Assembly: GCA_016720745.1 (NCBI GenBank)
Contig: JADKKA010000022.1
Span: 1,302,001 to 1,366,000, forward strand
From: Chitinophagaceae bacterium
Lineage (GTDB): Bacteria; Bacteroidota; Bacteroidia; Chitinophagales; Chitinophagaceae
Length of the DNA stretch: 64,000 bases
Reading direction: 5' to 3'
Shown: piece after piece, positions 18,783 through 27,273 of the stretch
Numbering within the stretch: the first letter of the stretch is position 1
Layout of the letters: each line of letters starts with the position of its first letter
Made by a program: the position numbers and the translations under genes
The notes under the pieces: model-generated
What the model saw: the letters and a program-made list of their open reading frames with translations, nothing else
Databases searched by the model: none
Told to the model about the DNA's origin: nothing

Positions 18783-19850
18783 ATGACAATTCCCAAGTTT
18801 TCACACAGTTCTGCCTCATTTCATAGTGAACTGAAACGCAGAATCAACGAGTACTTCAAACAGACCGGAACAGCCTCTACCGGTAATTACAAATTATACC
18901 TGAAAGCCATTTTTCTGGTAACCACTTACCTGGCGATTTATACGCACCTGGTATTTTTTACACCGGTTACCTGGCTGGCTATTACCGAGTGCATTGTACT
19001 CGGCGGACTCACGGCCGCCATCGGTTTTAATGTAATGCACGACGGTATGCACGGCAGTTTCAGTAAAAAGAAATGGGTGAACCAGCTTGCTGGTCTTTCC
19101 CTGAATTTCCTGGGTGCCAATAATTTTATGTGGAAGACCAAACACAATATCGTTCACCACACTTATACCAATGTACAGGGAGTGGATGATGATATTGAAG
19201 CAAGACCCTTCCTGCGTCTCTGTGATCAGCAAAAATTTTACAAGATTCATCGTTATCAGCACTGGTATTTCTGGGCTGCTTATTCCCTCCTCTATCTCTG
19301 GTGGGTACTGGTAACCGACTATAAAAAATACTTCACCAAAAGAGTAGGCCCTACTCCTATTGGGAAGATGAGCCTGGCTGATCACCTCTCTTTCTGGGGT
19401 TTTAAAATCCTGCATGCATTCATGTTTATTGCCTTACCTATTTATATGCTGGGCTTCCAGGCATGGATAATCGGCTTCCTGCCCTTTGCCCTTTTTGCAG
19501 GATTTGTACTGAGTATTGTTTTCCAGCTGGCACATACCGTTGAAGACACCGAATTCCCGATTGCCAATGTGGATACCAATAAAATCGAAGATGAGTGGGC
19601 GATCCACCAGTTGAAAACAACTGCCAATTTTGCTACCCGCAACCCCTTTATTTCCTGGTGGGTGGGTGGATTGAATTTCCAGATCGAACACCACCTTTTT
19701 CCCCGCATTTCCCATGTGCACTACCCTGCCATCAGCAAGATCATCCGCAAAGCCTGTAATGATTTTGGCGTACCCTATATTGAGTACCCCAAAATGAGGT
19801 TAGCTGTGGCTTCCCATATTAACCACCTGAAAAGCCTGAGCAGGAAATAA
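18783..19850 (+). CDS. Membrane fatty-acid (acyl) desaturase
   Basis: A 355-residue di-iron desaturase of the plasma membrane. Three histidine boxes are visible: HDGMHGS (about 85-91), HNIVHHTYTN and the last QIEHHLFP, the QxxHH form typical of front-end/acyl-lipid desaturases. Several hydrophobic segments lie between (about 48-90 and 185-250). It introduces a double bond in fatty-acyl chains using O2 and ferredoxin-type electrons. The start at 18783 was chosen over TTG 18762 because the latter lies inside the promoter -7 box. Confidence 0.94.
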   Translation: MTIPKFSHSSASFHSELKRRINEYFKQTGTASTGNYKLYLKAIFLVTTYLAIYTHLVFFTPVTWLAITECIVLGGLTAAIGFNVMHDGMHGSFSKKKWVNQLAGLSLNFLGANNFMWKTKHNIVHHTYTNVQGVDDDIEARPFLRLCDQQKFYKIHRYQHWYFWAAYSLLYLWWVLVTDYKKYFTKRVGPTPIGKMSLADHLSFWGFKILHAFMFIALPIYMLGFQAWIIGFLPFALFAGFVLSIVFQLAHTVEDTEFPIANVDTNKIEDEWAIHQLKTTANFATRNPFISWWVGGLNFQIEHHLFPRISHVHYPAISKIIRKACNDFGVPYIEYPKMRLAVASHINHLKSLSRK

Positions 19851-19874
19851 TTGATATTCATCGCAAACAAATTG

Positions 19875-19902
19875 AAAAAGGCACCTCATTGGTGCCTTTT
19901 TT
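19875..19902 (+). terminator. Terminator after the desaturase
   Basis: AAAAAGGCACC (19875-19885), loop TCATT, GGTGCCTTTTT (19891-19901), with the T-run forming the end. Confidence 0.92.
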
Positions 19903-19953
19903 GGCTGCATACCCCAGGTTCAGCAGGGCTTTTCCACATTTGGGACAGTTAAT

Positions 19954-19983
19954 TTTGCCACTATCTGAAAGGCCTGTAATTTG
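19954..19983 (+). promoter_or_regulatory. Promoter of the arginase-family gene
   Basis: TTTG (19954-19957), 18 bases, then GTAATTTG (19976-19983), one mismatch from TAnnTTTG. It implies transcription from about 19990 and therefore the ATG at 20008, not the TTG at 19981 that overlaps the -7 box. Confidence 0.65.
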
Positions 19984-20007
19984 CACGGCTTTTCAATCAG
20001 CAGCCTT

Positions 20008-21063
20008 ATGGTCGACTTGTCGAATTATGACCCGAATAGTGTCAGTAACCCTGAAAACAATATATTCGGCCTCCCCACATCGGAAGAAAATTCCCGCCTC
20101 GTTATTTTGCCCGTTCCCTGGGAAGTAACAGTGAGCAATACTGCCGGTACCGCCCGGGCCCCCGAAGCTATTTTCAAAGCCAGTCTGCAGGTAGACCTCT
20201 TTGACTCTGAAATGCCCGACGCATGGAAACAGGGTTTCTTTCTCCGGCACCCGGACAAGAAGATCCTGATGAAAAGCGATTACCTGCGCAAAGAAGCAGA
20301 ATTATACATCGACTATATCTCCCGAGGCGAAGATGTACAGGCCAATCACTTCATGACCAAGACCCTCAAAGAAGTGAATGAAGGCAGCCTCTACCTGAAT
20401 AACTGGATTTATGAACAAACCAGGGCCCTGCTGGATAAAGACAAACTGGTAGGGCTGCTCGGAGGGGATCATAGCACACCGCTGGGATTCCTGAAAGCAA
20501 TTGCCGAAAAACATGGCAGCTTCGGCATCATACAGATTGATGCACATTGCGATCTCCGTGATACCTATGAAGGATTTGTTTATTCCCATGCCAGTATCAT
20601 GTACAATGTACTCAAGGAAATTCCGGAACTGGAAAGACTGATCCAGGTGGGTATCCGTGATTACAGCCAGAGCGAATGGGAATATATCCGCAGCAGCAAC
20701 TACCGCGTGATCACTTATTTTGATAAAGATATCCGTCGCCGGATGTTTGAAGGCCAGAGCTGGGGACAGGTGGTGGATGATATTGTAGAGAAACTGCCAC
20801 AGAAAGTTTATATCAGTTTTGATATTGACGGTCTCGACCGTAAACTATGCCCTTTTACCGGCACACCAGTACCGGGAGGCTATGAACTGGAACAGGTCTT
20901 TCATATTTTCCATAAAGTATTATCCAGCGGCCGACAGATCATCGGCTTTGACCTCAGTGAAGTAGGACTGGGTGGTGATACCGACTGGGATGCCAATGTA
21001 GGCGCCAGGGCCCTTTTCAAACTCTGCAACCTGTTGGTGACCAGTAATACCGCTAAAGACTAA
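20008..21063 (+). CDS. Arginase/agmatinase-family ureohydrolase
   Basis: A 351-residue binuclear-manganese enzyme. Metal-site motifs are LLGGDHSTPLG, IQIDAHCDLRDTYEG with SHAS just after, and ISFDIDGLDRKLCPFTGTPVPGG. The enzyme hydrolyses a guanidino substrate to urea; agmatine, arginine or formiminoglutamate cannot be separated by reading. The N-terminal ~90 residues are longer than in short agmatinases, as in the Bacteroidota 'agmatinase family' group. The next gene starts 11 bases after the stop. Confidence 0.92.
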   Translation: MVDLSNYDPNSVSNPENNIFGLPTSEENSRLVILPVPWEVTVSNTAGTARAPEAIFKASLQVDLFDSEMPDAWKQGFFLRHPDKKILMKSDYLRKEAELYIDYISRGEDVQANHFMTKTLKEVNEGSLYLNNWIYEQTRALLDKDKLVGLLGGDHSTPLGFLKAIAEKHGSFGIIQIDAHCDLRDTYEGFVYSHASIMYNVLKEIPELERLIQVGIRDYSQSEWEYIRSSNYRVITYFDKDIRRRMFEGQSWGQVVDDIVEKLPQKVYISFDIDGLDRKLCPFTGTPVPGGYELEQVFHIFHKVLSSGRQIIGFDLSEVGLGGDTDWDANVGARALFKLCNLLVTSNTAKD

Positions 21064-21074
21064 CCACTCCTAAG

Positions 21075-21638
21075 ATGGAGCGTTCATTTACTTTTACCAT
21101 TCCCAATGAGAAAAAAAGGTTGTATGACCGTTTTGCATTACTGTTATTTATCCTGAATGCAGCGGGCGTTCTGATTCGCTTTTTCTTTTACAAAAAAAAT
21201 TACCTCAATGCAGGTCAGCTGATCATTTTTGCAGTGCCCATCCTCCTCCTGCTTTACGTTTTTTTTGTAGCTTATAATGATCCAATCAGAAAACATATCA
21301 AAACCTTTTTACTGGCCAGCCTTAATCTTTCGCTTTTTTGGTTGATCAAAGGCCCCTGGTGGGTAGCCCTGCTTACCATATTGCTGGCCCTTTTTTACAT
21401 GCTGGCACAAAGAGAACTCAATATCATTATCAGTCATTCGCATATCCTTTATCCCTCCTTTCCCCGCCGGACCATTCAATGGAATGAACTGAATAACCTG
21501 GTTTTCAAAGACGGTTGGCTGACCATTGATTTTAAAAACGATTCCATCATTCAGCATTTCCCCGAACAAAAAATGAATCTTCCGGGAGAAAAAGAATTTA
21601 ACGAATTTTGCCGGGAGAGGCTAGTAGGGAGTGGCTAG
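21075..21638 (+). CDS. Membrane protein of unknown function (187 aa)
   Basis: Four hydrophobic segments occupy about residues 16-38, 46-64, 73-90 and 95-112; the C-terminal ~70 residues are soluble and contain a PH-like lead (ISHSHILYPSFPRRTIQWNELNNLVFKDGWLTIDF). It is probably co-transcribed with the arginase-family gene. The last five residues (LVGSG) and the stop codon lie inside a heptamer repeat array, so the repeat has supplied the protein's C-terminus. Confidence 0.75.
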   Translation: MERSFTFTIPNEKKRLYDRFALLLFILNAAGVLIRFFFYKKNYLNAGQLIIFAVPILLLLYVFFVAYNDPIRKHIKTFLLASLNLSLFWLIKGPWWVALLTILLALFYMLAQRELNIIISHSHILYPSFPRRTIQWNELNNLVFKDGWLTIDFKNDSIIQHFPEQKMNLPGEKEFNEFCRERLVGSG

Positions 21639-21675
21639 TGGCTAGTGGCTAGCTAGTGGGGAGTGGGGAGTGGGG
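21621..21675 (+). repeat. Period-7 array overlapping the 3' end of the membrane-protein gene
   Basis: Words CTAGTAG, GGAGTGG, CTAGTGG (twice), then after a CTAG slip CTAGTGG, GGAGTGG (twice). The first 15 bases are still coding and the TAG at 21636-21638 is within a unit. The same word family is at 12549 and 28066. Confidence 0.9.
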
Positions 21676-21753
21676 AAAACAGGTTATGATGAATGCTAAA
21701 TTTTGAATTTTAAATTAGTTTTTTAAAGATATCTTACCTGAAACGATTATTGC

Positions 21754-21871
21754 CAATATTCCGAGGTCAGTATCTTAATATTCCTATATCGTAATATCCA
21801 AATCCCCTCCTTCGCTGATGCTACAGCGGACGAAGCAATACCAAATACCCAATACCGAATAACTAATACTC
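21754..21871 (+). repeat. Composite intergenic cassette: octamers, degenerate core, heptamers
   Basis: In order: AATATNCN units with about 8-base spacing (to 21804); a diverged copy of the core (21809-21836, beginning CCTTCGCTGATG and ending GCGGACGAAGC); then period-7 units AATACCA, AATACCC, AATACCG, AATAACT (21837-21871) ending at the radical SAM ATG. The order and orientation match the cassettes at 27828-27930 and 55941-56067. Confidence 0.8.
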
Positions 21872-23167
21872 ATGCAACAATCCCCATACATCCTTTACTC
21901 CGACGGCAAGGGCAATATCTTTGAAGATACATCGCTGTATGTAACCGGAAGAAGTGGCTGGGATGCTTTTGAAGTACCCGCTGAAGACTGGATTGAATTA
22001 CCAGATGGTGGTTCATTATATGAATTACCGGGCAGAAAAGGAATCGGGATAGATGTGGTGACTGGTGAAATGCGGCTTTGTGAAAAAGGCTGGGCCGTGG
22101 CCGCTTTTATTCCTCCGGCACATACCGGTTATTATTTGGCCGCTTATGAAACGGCAGCGGATGCCCCCACTCTTCCCTTGTTTTGTTATACCGCTGCAGG
22201 ATGGCATGATGAAAAATTTTATGTGCCTGCCACACGTATCGAACCCGATATCCGGCAGGACTGCGCCGGTTATGATGCTAACAAAGTTGCAGGTGGTGCC
22301 GCTGAACTCATCAAACATTATCCGCACAACAGACTGGTGCAGCACCTGATGAATAATTGCGCCCTCACCTATCAATGTCCGGCCGCCCGGAACTTTGCTT
22401 TAGGCAGATGGGAATGTCCGGTTCCCGCCTCACCGGCTTGTAATGCGAATTGTGTGGGTTGTATTTCCCTGCAACCCGATGAAGAACCAATAGTATCCAC
22501 CCAGGATCGTTTGAGTTTTAAACCGAGCCCGGAAGAAATTGTAGAGTTCACTGTTCCCCATCTTGAAAGCGCCCCCTACCCCATTATTAGTTTTGGTCAG
22601 GGTTGCGAAGGCGAACCGCTGCTGATGTGGGAAACCATCCGCGATGCCATTATTGAAATAAGAAAGCATACTAAAAAGGGAAGCATCAATATCAATACCA
22701 ACGGATCCAAACCCGATGCCGTGGAAGAACTCTGTAAAGCAGGACTGGACTCCATTCGTGTAAGCACCAATTCTGCCAGAAGGGAAATCTATATGCCTTA
22801 TTATCGTCCTAATAATTATGATTTTGACGATATCATCGAAAGCCTGAAAGTGGTGAACCGGTATGGCGGCTGGACTTCAATCAATTACTTTGTTTTCCCC
22901 GGAATGACGGATTCGATTGCCGAGTATGAAGCACTCAAACACCTGATCCAAACAACCGGATTAAAGATGATTCAGTGGCGTAATTTCAATATCGATCCCG
23001 ACTGGTACCTGGGAAAGATTGGCGCTACCGATACAGGAGAATGCATGGGAGTGAAACAATTACAGGAACTGATCAAAGAAGAATTTCCGCAACTGCAATA
23101 CGGTTATTTCAATCCGCCGATGGAAAGGATCAAAGGACAATTTGATCTTGACTTTGCCCATCATTAA
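21872..23167 (+). CDS. Radical SAM protein of unknown function
   Basis: A 431-residue protein with the [4Fe-4S] SAM motif C190-NAN-C194-VG-C197 (CxxxCxxC) placed in the middle rather than near the N-terminus. The first ~185 residues are a separate domain with WHDEKFYVPATRIEPDI and extra cysteines at 163, 169 and 182. The radical SAM barrel continues with GQGCEGEPLLMWE, NINTNGSKPDAVEEL, DSIRVSTNSA and a C-terminal WRNFNIDPDWYLGKIG. No substrate-defining family is recognised. The next gene begins 4 bases after the stop. Confidence 0.88.
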   Translation: MQQSPYILYSDGKGNIFEDTSLYVTGRSGWDAFEVPAEDWIELPDGGSLYELPGRKGIGIDVVTGEMRLCEKGWAVAAFIPPAHTGYYLAAYETAADAPTLPLFCYTAAGWHDEKFYVPATRIEPDIRQDCAGYDANKVAGGAAELIKHYPHNRLVQHLMNNCALTYQCPAARNFALGRWECPVPASPACNANCVGCISLQPDEEPIVSTQDRLSFKPSPEEIVEFTVPHLESAPYPIISFGQGCEGEPLLMWETIRDAIIEIRKHTKKGSININTNGSKPDAVEELCKAGLDSIRVSTNSARREIYMPYYRPNNYDFDDIIESLKVVNRYGGWTSINYFVFPGMTDSIAEYEALKHLIQTTGLKMIQWRNFNIDPDWYLGKIGATDTGECMGVKQLQELIKEEFPQLQYGYFNPPMERIKGQFDLDFAHH

Positions 23168-23171
23168 AGGC

Positions 23172-24074
23172 ATGAGCCAATCCAATACAAAAAATATCAG
23201 TCTCGGTATCGGACTGGCCGTGCTGGCCACCCTGATCTGGTCCGGCAATTTTGTGGTAGCCCGTGCCGTGAATAAATCCATCCCACCCATTGCCCTTAAT
23301 TTTTATCGATGGCTGATTGCATCCATTCTCATCCTGCCCTTTGCCTGGCATCAACTCAAGAAAGCATGGCCATTGATTAAAAAGGCGCCCTGGTATTTTT
23401 TCTGGATTGCGCTGGCAGGCATCTCCCTGTTCAACACATTTGTTTATGTAGGGGCGCATTATACATCAGCCATCAACCTGGCTTTGATTGGAACTACTTC
23501 CTCCCCTATTATGTCCGTACTCTTTGCCCGCATCTTCCTGAAAGAAAAAATCGGTTTGCACAAACTACTGGGCATGTTACTTTGTATCACCGGTGTATTA
23601 TACCTGCTTTGCCATGGTCATTGGGGAAATCTGAAAACACTTCATTTTGGCGAAGGTGATCTATGGGTATTGCTGGCAGCTTTCTGTTTTGCCGTGTATA
23701 ATACCATGGTCAAAAAGAAACCGGCAGGAATTCCTGCCCCTGCATTTCTATTCACAATTTTTTCTCTGGGAACATTGCTGGTCCTTCCCTTTTTTATCAT
23801 CGAATCCGGCCATTATCCCGCCATTGAATGGAACGGAGAATTATTAGTGGCTGTTTTTTACCTGGGATTAGGTGCTTCTGTTATTTGTTTCCTGATCTGG
23901 AATATCGCCATCCATCACCTGGGAGCCGGAAGAACTGCTTTATTCGGGAACCTGATTCCTGTCTTCAGCAGCCTGGAAGCAGTCATCTTTCTTCATGAAG
24001 CATTCACTCCTGTTCATATCATTGGAATGATCCTTGTTTTTTCAGGGATCATTATTGCTAACTTTAAATCCTGA
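23172..24074 (+). CDS. EamA/DMT-family transporter
   Basis: A 300-residue inner-membrane protein with ten hydrophobic helices in two EamA repeats (first at about 10-135, second at 150-295). Signatures are WSGNFVVARAV, LIGTTSSPIMSVLFARIFLKEKIG and, in repeat two, LGAGRTALFGNLIPVFSSLEAVIFLHEAF. It exports or imports a small metabolite, unknown here. Start ATG 23172 lies 4 bases after the radical SAM stop; the in-frame TTG at 23142 is inside that gene. Confidence 0.92.
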   Translation: MSQSNTKNISLGIGLAVLATLIWSGNFVVARAVNKSIPPIALNFYRWLIASILILPFAWHQLKKAWPLIKKAPWYFFWIALAGISLFNTFVYVGAHYTSAINLALIGTTSSPIMSVLFARIFLKEKIGLHKLLGMLLCITGVLYLLCHGHWGNLKTLHFGEGDLWVLLAAFCFAVYNTMVKKKPAGIPAPAFLFTIFSLGTLLVLPFFIIESGHYPAIEWNGELLVAVFYLGLGASVICFLIWNIAIHHLGAGRTALFGNLIPVFSSLEAVIFLHEAFTPVHIIGMILVFSGIIIANFKS

Positions 24075-24086
24075 CTACATTCAACT

Positions 24087-24809
24087 ATGACGAACAGGCA
24101 TGTGATCATCATTGGCGCCAGCTCCGGTATCGGTCGTAAAATGGCAGAGCAGTACCTCGAAAAAGGATACCGGGTCGGTATTACCGGAAGAAGAATGGAA
24201 TTACTGGAAGAAATCAAAAACCAGTATCCCGCATCAGTGGAATTGGCCTGTTATGATGTAAGAAACGGAAATAATGACCAGGAACTTGAAGAACTGGTTC
24301 ACCGCCTGGGCGGACTCGACACGCTCGTGATCAGTGCGGGCACAGGAGAACCCTCCAGCGACCTCGAATGGCGTATCGATAAAGAAACCGTTGACACCAA
24401 TGTGACTGGTTTCATTCAGGCAGCTAATTGGGCCTACCGCTATTTTGCCTCAAAAAAAGAAGGCAGACTGGCGATTATCTCTTCCGTGGCCGCCAACCGT
24501 GGTGGCCTCCATGCTCCGGTCTATAATGCAAGCAAGGCATTTCAGAGCAGCTATGCCTATGGACTTGCCCTCAAGGCCGGCCGGATCAGTCAGGATTTTT
24601 CGGTCACTTGTATTGAGCCTGGTTTTGTAGCCACCAAGATGGCCAAATCTGACAAATTATTTTGGGTGGTTCCTGTTGACAAAGCGGCCCGCCAAATCAT
24701 CCAGGCTATCGAAAAAAGAAGGCGAAAAGCCTATATCAGCCATCGCTGGAGGCTGGTTGCTTTCGTCCTCCGCCATATCCCTCACTGGCTGTATAAAAGG
24801 GTCGGATAA
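24087..24809 (+). CDS. Short-chain dehydrogenase/reductase (SDR)
   Basis: A 240-residue oxidoreductase with GASSGIG (10-16), the NAG-like segment VISAGTGEPS, S-Y-K residues in SSVAANRGG and YNASKAF (YxxxK) and the C-terminal FVATKMAKSD. The last ~30 residues, VAFVLRHIPHWLYKRVG, are amphipathic and membrane-seeking, as in several SDRs of the YqjQ/DHRS type. It follows the EamA gene by 12 bases, so radical SAM, transporter and SDR probably form one transcript. Confidence 0.9.
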   Translation: MTNRHVIIIGASSGIGRKMAEQYLEKGYRVGITGRRMELLEEIKNQYPASVELACYDVRNGNNDQELEELVHRLGGLDTLVISAGTGEPSSDLEWRIDKETVDTNVTGFIQAANWAYRYFASKKEGRLAIISSVAANRGGLHAPVYNASKAFQSSYAYGLALKAGRISQDFSVTCIEPGFVATKMAKSDKLFWVVPVDKAARQIIQAIEKRRRKAYISHRWRLVAFVLRHIPHWLYKRVG

Positions 24810-24935
24810 GCCAAACAGGCTGCTTTCGGCAAATCTTAACATTTTCTACTGCCTGGTTTATGCAAGTTGCACGGTGTTTGAATCGTTACTAACAGTTGTG
24901 AAAAAGATTGACTTTCACAGCCGATCACCGAAAAC

Positions 24936-24943
24936 TACATTTG
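24936..24943 (+). promoter_or_regulatory. -7 box (TACATTTG) of the TonB-like gene
   Basis: TACATTTG fits TAnnTTTG; TTTC stands 19 bases upstream as a weak -33. The first in-frame ATG (24945) lies 2 bases downstream of the box, so translation most likely begins at ATG 24963. Confidence 0.65.
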
Positions 24944-24962
24944 TATGAACAAGTATTACACG

Positions 24963-25829
24963 ATGTCAGCCCAACTAGATGAAAAACAGCGCCAACAGGC
25001 GATCCTGATTACTGCAGGTTTTGCAGGGCTGATGATCATCATCATGTTCCTGTTAAAATGGGATTTCCCAACCATTGAAAAAATTGCACAGGATCCGGGT
25101 ATCGAAGTGGAATTGAATTTACCCGAAGAACCTCCGGTTCCTGAAACCCAGGATGATGGTGGTGGTGGCGGTGGTAACCCAGTACAGGCTGCCGGTCCTG
25201 CCGGTATTGCCCCTGAAACACCTCCCGCACCTGGTGACCCGGATGATTCCAAAGATCTGGAAGAAGATGAAAAAAGTGAGGCTCCTCCAATCACAAAACC
25301 ACCTGTTGTAAAAAAGGAAGCGACAAAAATTACCAATAAGTCTATTGCTAAAGCAGAACCTAAACCCGTTGAAGTGCCTGCTCCTCCCCGCCCGAAAGCG
25401 GTATTGGGTAAAACAACAACCGGAACCGGTAAAGGTGGTGGTACAGTGGAAGATTATGACCGTGCCGGTGGTTCGGGCAATGGTGCCGGGGTTGGCAATG
25501 GTAATGGTACCGGTGGTGGTACCGGAAATGGAACCGGTGGTGGCAATGGCACAGGTAGTGGCAGGGGCAATGGTCCTAAAGTAACCCGCGGTGACCGCAA
25601 AATTGTCCGTTATTACTCCTTTGCGGGCGAACTGGACAAAGCCGTGATTTATGCCAATGTGAACGTATCACCCGAAGGAGTGGGAAAATTTGTAAGCATT
25701 GCGAAAGGTTCTACCCAAACAAGTTCAGCTTATAAAGAAGCGATTATTCAATACCTGCAGAATATTAAATTTGATAAAGCAGATCATGAATCCATGCTGA
25801 CGGTTCAGTTTAATTTCAGGGTGAACTAA
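24963..25829 (+). CDS. TonB-like energy transducer/Gly-rich periplasmic linker protein
   Basis: A 288-residue protein with an N-terminal membrane helix (about 12-31), a Pro/Glu-rich stretch, a Gly/Asn/Thr-rich linker (about 145-205: TGTGKGGGTVEDYD, GNGTGGGTGNGTGG) and a C-terminal domain from KIVRYYSFAGELDKAVIYANV to VQFNFRVN. The C-terminal region has the strand-helix-strand shape of TonB C-domains but is not a textbook match. It probably couples inner-membrane ExbBD to outer-membrane receptors; no exbB/exbD is adjacent. The ATG at 24945 was rejected (see promoter). Confidence 0.78.
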   Translation: MSAQLDEKQRQQAILITAGFAGLMIIIMFLLKWDFPTIEKIAQDPGIEVELNLPEEPPVPETQDDGGGGGGNPVQAAGPAGIAPETPPAPGDPDDSKDLEEDEKSEAPPITKPPVVKKEATKITNKSIAKAEPKPVEVPAPPRPKAVLGKTTTGTGKGGGTVEDYDRAGGSGNGAGVGNGNGTGGGTGNGTGGGNGTGSGRGNGPKVTRGDRKIVRYYSFAGELDKAVIYANVNVSPEGVGKFVSIAKGSTQTSSAYKEAIIQYLQNIKFDKADHESMLTVQFNFRVN

Positions 25830-25849
25830 ATATTTTAAAAACAGATAGC

Positions 25850-25884
25850 AGCTGCCATGGCCCCGGTCATGGCAGCTTTTTTTT
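25850..25884 (+). terminator. Terminator of the TonB-like gene, abutting the folC promoter
   Basis: AGCTGCCATG (25850-25859) and CATGGCAGCT (25868-25877) make a 10-bp stem with an 8-base loop, followed by T8. The last T is the first base of the folC -7 box. Confidence 0.95.
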
Positions 25885-25891
25885 ACCTTTG
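25884..25891 (+). promoter_or_regulatory. -7 box (TACCTTTG) of folC
   Basis: TACCTTTG is an exact TAnnTTTG and lies 5 bases before the ATG at 25897, suggesting a leaderless or nearly leaderless mRNA. The -33 position would lie inside the terminator hairpin. Confidence 0.65.
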
Positions 25892-25896
25892 CCGGA

Positions 25897-27273
25897 ATGG
25901 ATTATCAGGCTACGATTGCTTATCTCTTTAACCGGCTGCCCATGTTCAGCAGGATCGGTGCAGCCGCTTATAAAGAAGATATTGATAACACAGTGGCCCT
26001 TTGTGCGGCCATTCAAAATCCACATCAACAGTTTAAATCAGTACATATTGCCGGCACTAATGGCAAAGGATCGGTGAGTCATATGCTGGCTGCTATTCTC
26101 CAGACTGCAGGATACAAAACAGGTCTTTATACTTCTCCCCACCTGAAAGACTTCAGAGAAAGGATCCGCATCAACGGGAAAATGATCAGTGAAGAATTTG
26201 TGATTCAGTTCACCGAAGCCATACAACCGCAAATTGCCGCTATTGAGCCCAGTTTTTTTGAACTGACGGTAGCTATGGCCTTTGATTATTTTGCGAAAGA
26301 AAAAGTTGATATCGCTATTATTGAAACAGGTTTGGGCGGCAGGCTGGACAGTACCAATATCATTACCCCTGAAGTATCCGTGATCACCAATATCGGAATG
26401 GATCATATGAACCTGCTGGGCAATACCCTCGAAAAAATTGCTTTTGAAAAAGCAGGTATCATCAAACCCTCCATACCGGCTGTCATCGGAGAAATATTAC
26501 CGGAAACACTACCGGTCTTTCAGCAAACGGCCATCCATCAATCCGCGCCGCTCTTTCTGGCGGCTGAAGAAAGGACAGTGAAAGATTATCATTGGCAACA
26601 AGAAGGATTCTCAGTGACGATTGAGGATCTGGCAAGCCAAGAGGAAAAAACTTATGTACTGGACCTGGGAGGTATTTACCAGTCCAAAAACCTGCTCACC
26701 GTTTTATCGGCTGTGGCTCAACTGCAAAAGAAGGGTTGGATCATCCAAGATGACCATATTCATTCAGCATTGAAGCAGGTAAAAGCTATTACGGGCCTCC
26801 ATGGTCGCTGGGAAATTTTGCATCGCTCTCCCCTGCTCGTGGCAGATGTGGCGCATAATGAAGATGGTATCCGGCAACTGGTACAGCAAATCGCCATGAC
26901 TCCGCATCAGCAGGCACATATTATTTTTGGTGCGGTCAATGACAAGGATATTGATACCGTGCTTAGTCTCTTTCCTAAATCAGCCCATTATTATTTTACC
27001 AGGGCACAGATACCCAGGGCTATGCCTGAAGAGGAGTTGTTGCAAAGAGCCAGTCGCGCCGGACTGAAGGGGAAGGCCTACAGCTCGGTGAATACTGCAT
27101 TATATGCCGCCTCATTGAAAGCTGGCAAGGAAGATATGATACTGGTATGCGGAAGTGTATTTGTGGTCGGTGAACTCAGCGTTGAAGCCGTCAGATCTGT
27201 TTGGGGAAAGGAAGAATATAAAGGCAGTATTTTTGATGCCCTTGAAATAGCGGCCTGGTCTTTCTTCCGTTAA
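25897..27273 (+). CDS. folC: Folylpolyglutamate synthase/dihydrofolate synthase
   Basis: A 458-residue Mur-ligase-family enzyme. The P-loop is IAGTNGKGSVSHM (about 50-62); further signatures are YTSPHLKDFRERIRING, AIIETGLGGRLDSTN, VITNIGMDHMNLLGNTLEKIAFEKAGI and HGRWEILHRSPLLVADVAHNEDG in the C-domain. It adds glutamate to folate (and possibly dihydropteroate) in the cytosol. Full length. Its TAA overlaps the stop of the convergent NUDIX gene in TTAA (27270-27273). Confidence 0.96.
   Translation: MDYQATIAYLFNRLPMFSRIGAAAYKEDIDNTVALCAAIQNPHQQFKSVHIAGTNGKGSVSHMLAAILQTAGYKTGLYTSPHLKDFRERIRINGKMISEEFVIQFTEAIQPQIAAIEPSFFELTVAMAFDYFAKEKVDIAIIETGLGGRLDSTNIITPEVSVITNIGMDHMNLLGNTLEKIAFEKAGIIKPSIPAVIGEILPETLPVFQQTAIHQSAPLFLAAEERTVKDYHWQQEGFSVTIEDLASQEEKTYVLDLGGIYQSKNLLTVLSAVAQLQKKGWIIQDDHIHSALKQVKAITGLHGRWEILHRSPLLVADVAHNEDGIRQLVQQIAMTPHQQAHIIFGAVNDKDIDTVLSLFPKSAHYYFTRAQIPRAMPEEELLQRASRAGLKGKAYSSVNTALYAASLKAGKEDMILVCGSVFVVGELSVEAVRSVWGKEEYKGSIFDALEIAAWSFFR

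Noticed and set aside
23142..23171. Upstream TTG start for the EamA transporter
   Set aside because: Inside the radical SAM gene; the ATG at 23172 begins a normal EamA N-terminus.
24956..25336. 126-residue minus-strand frame opposite the TonB-like gene
   Set aside because: Gly/Pro/Ser composition mirrors the repetitive sense codons; no start signal.
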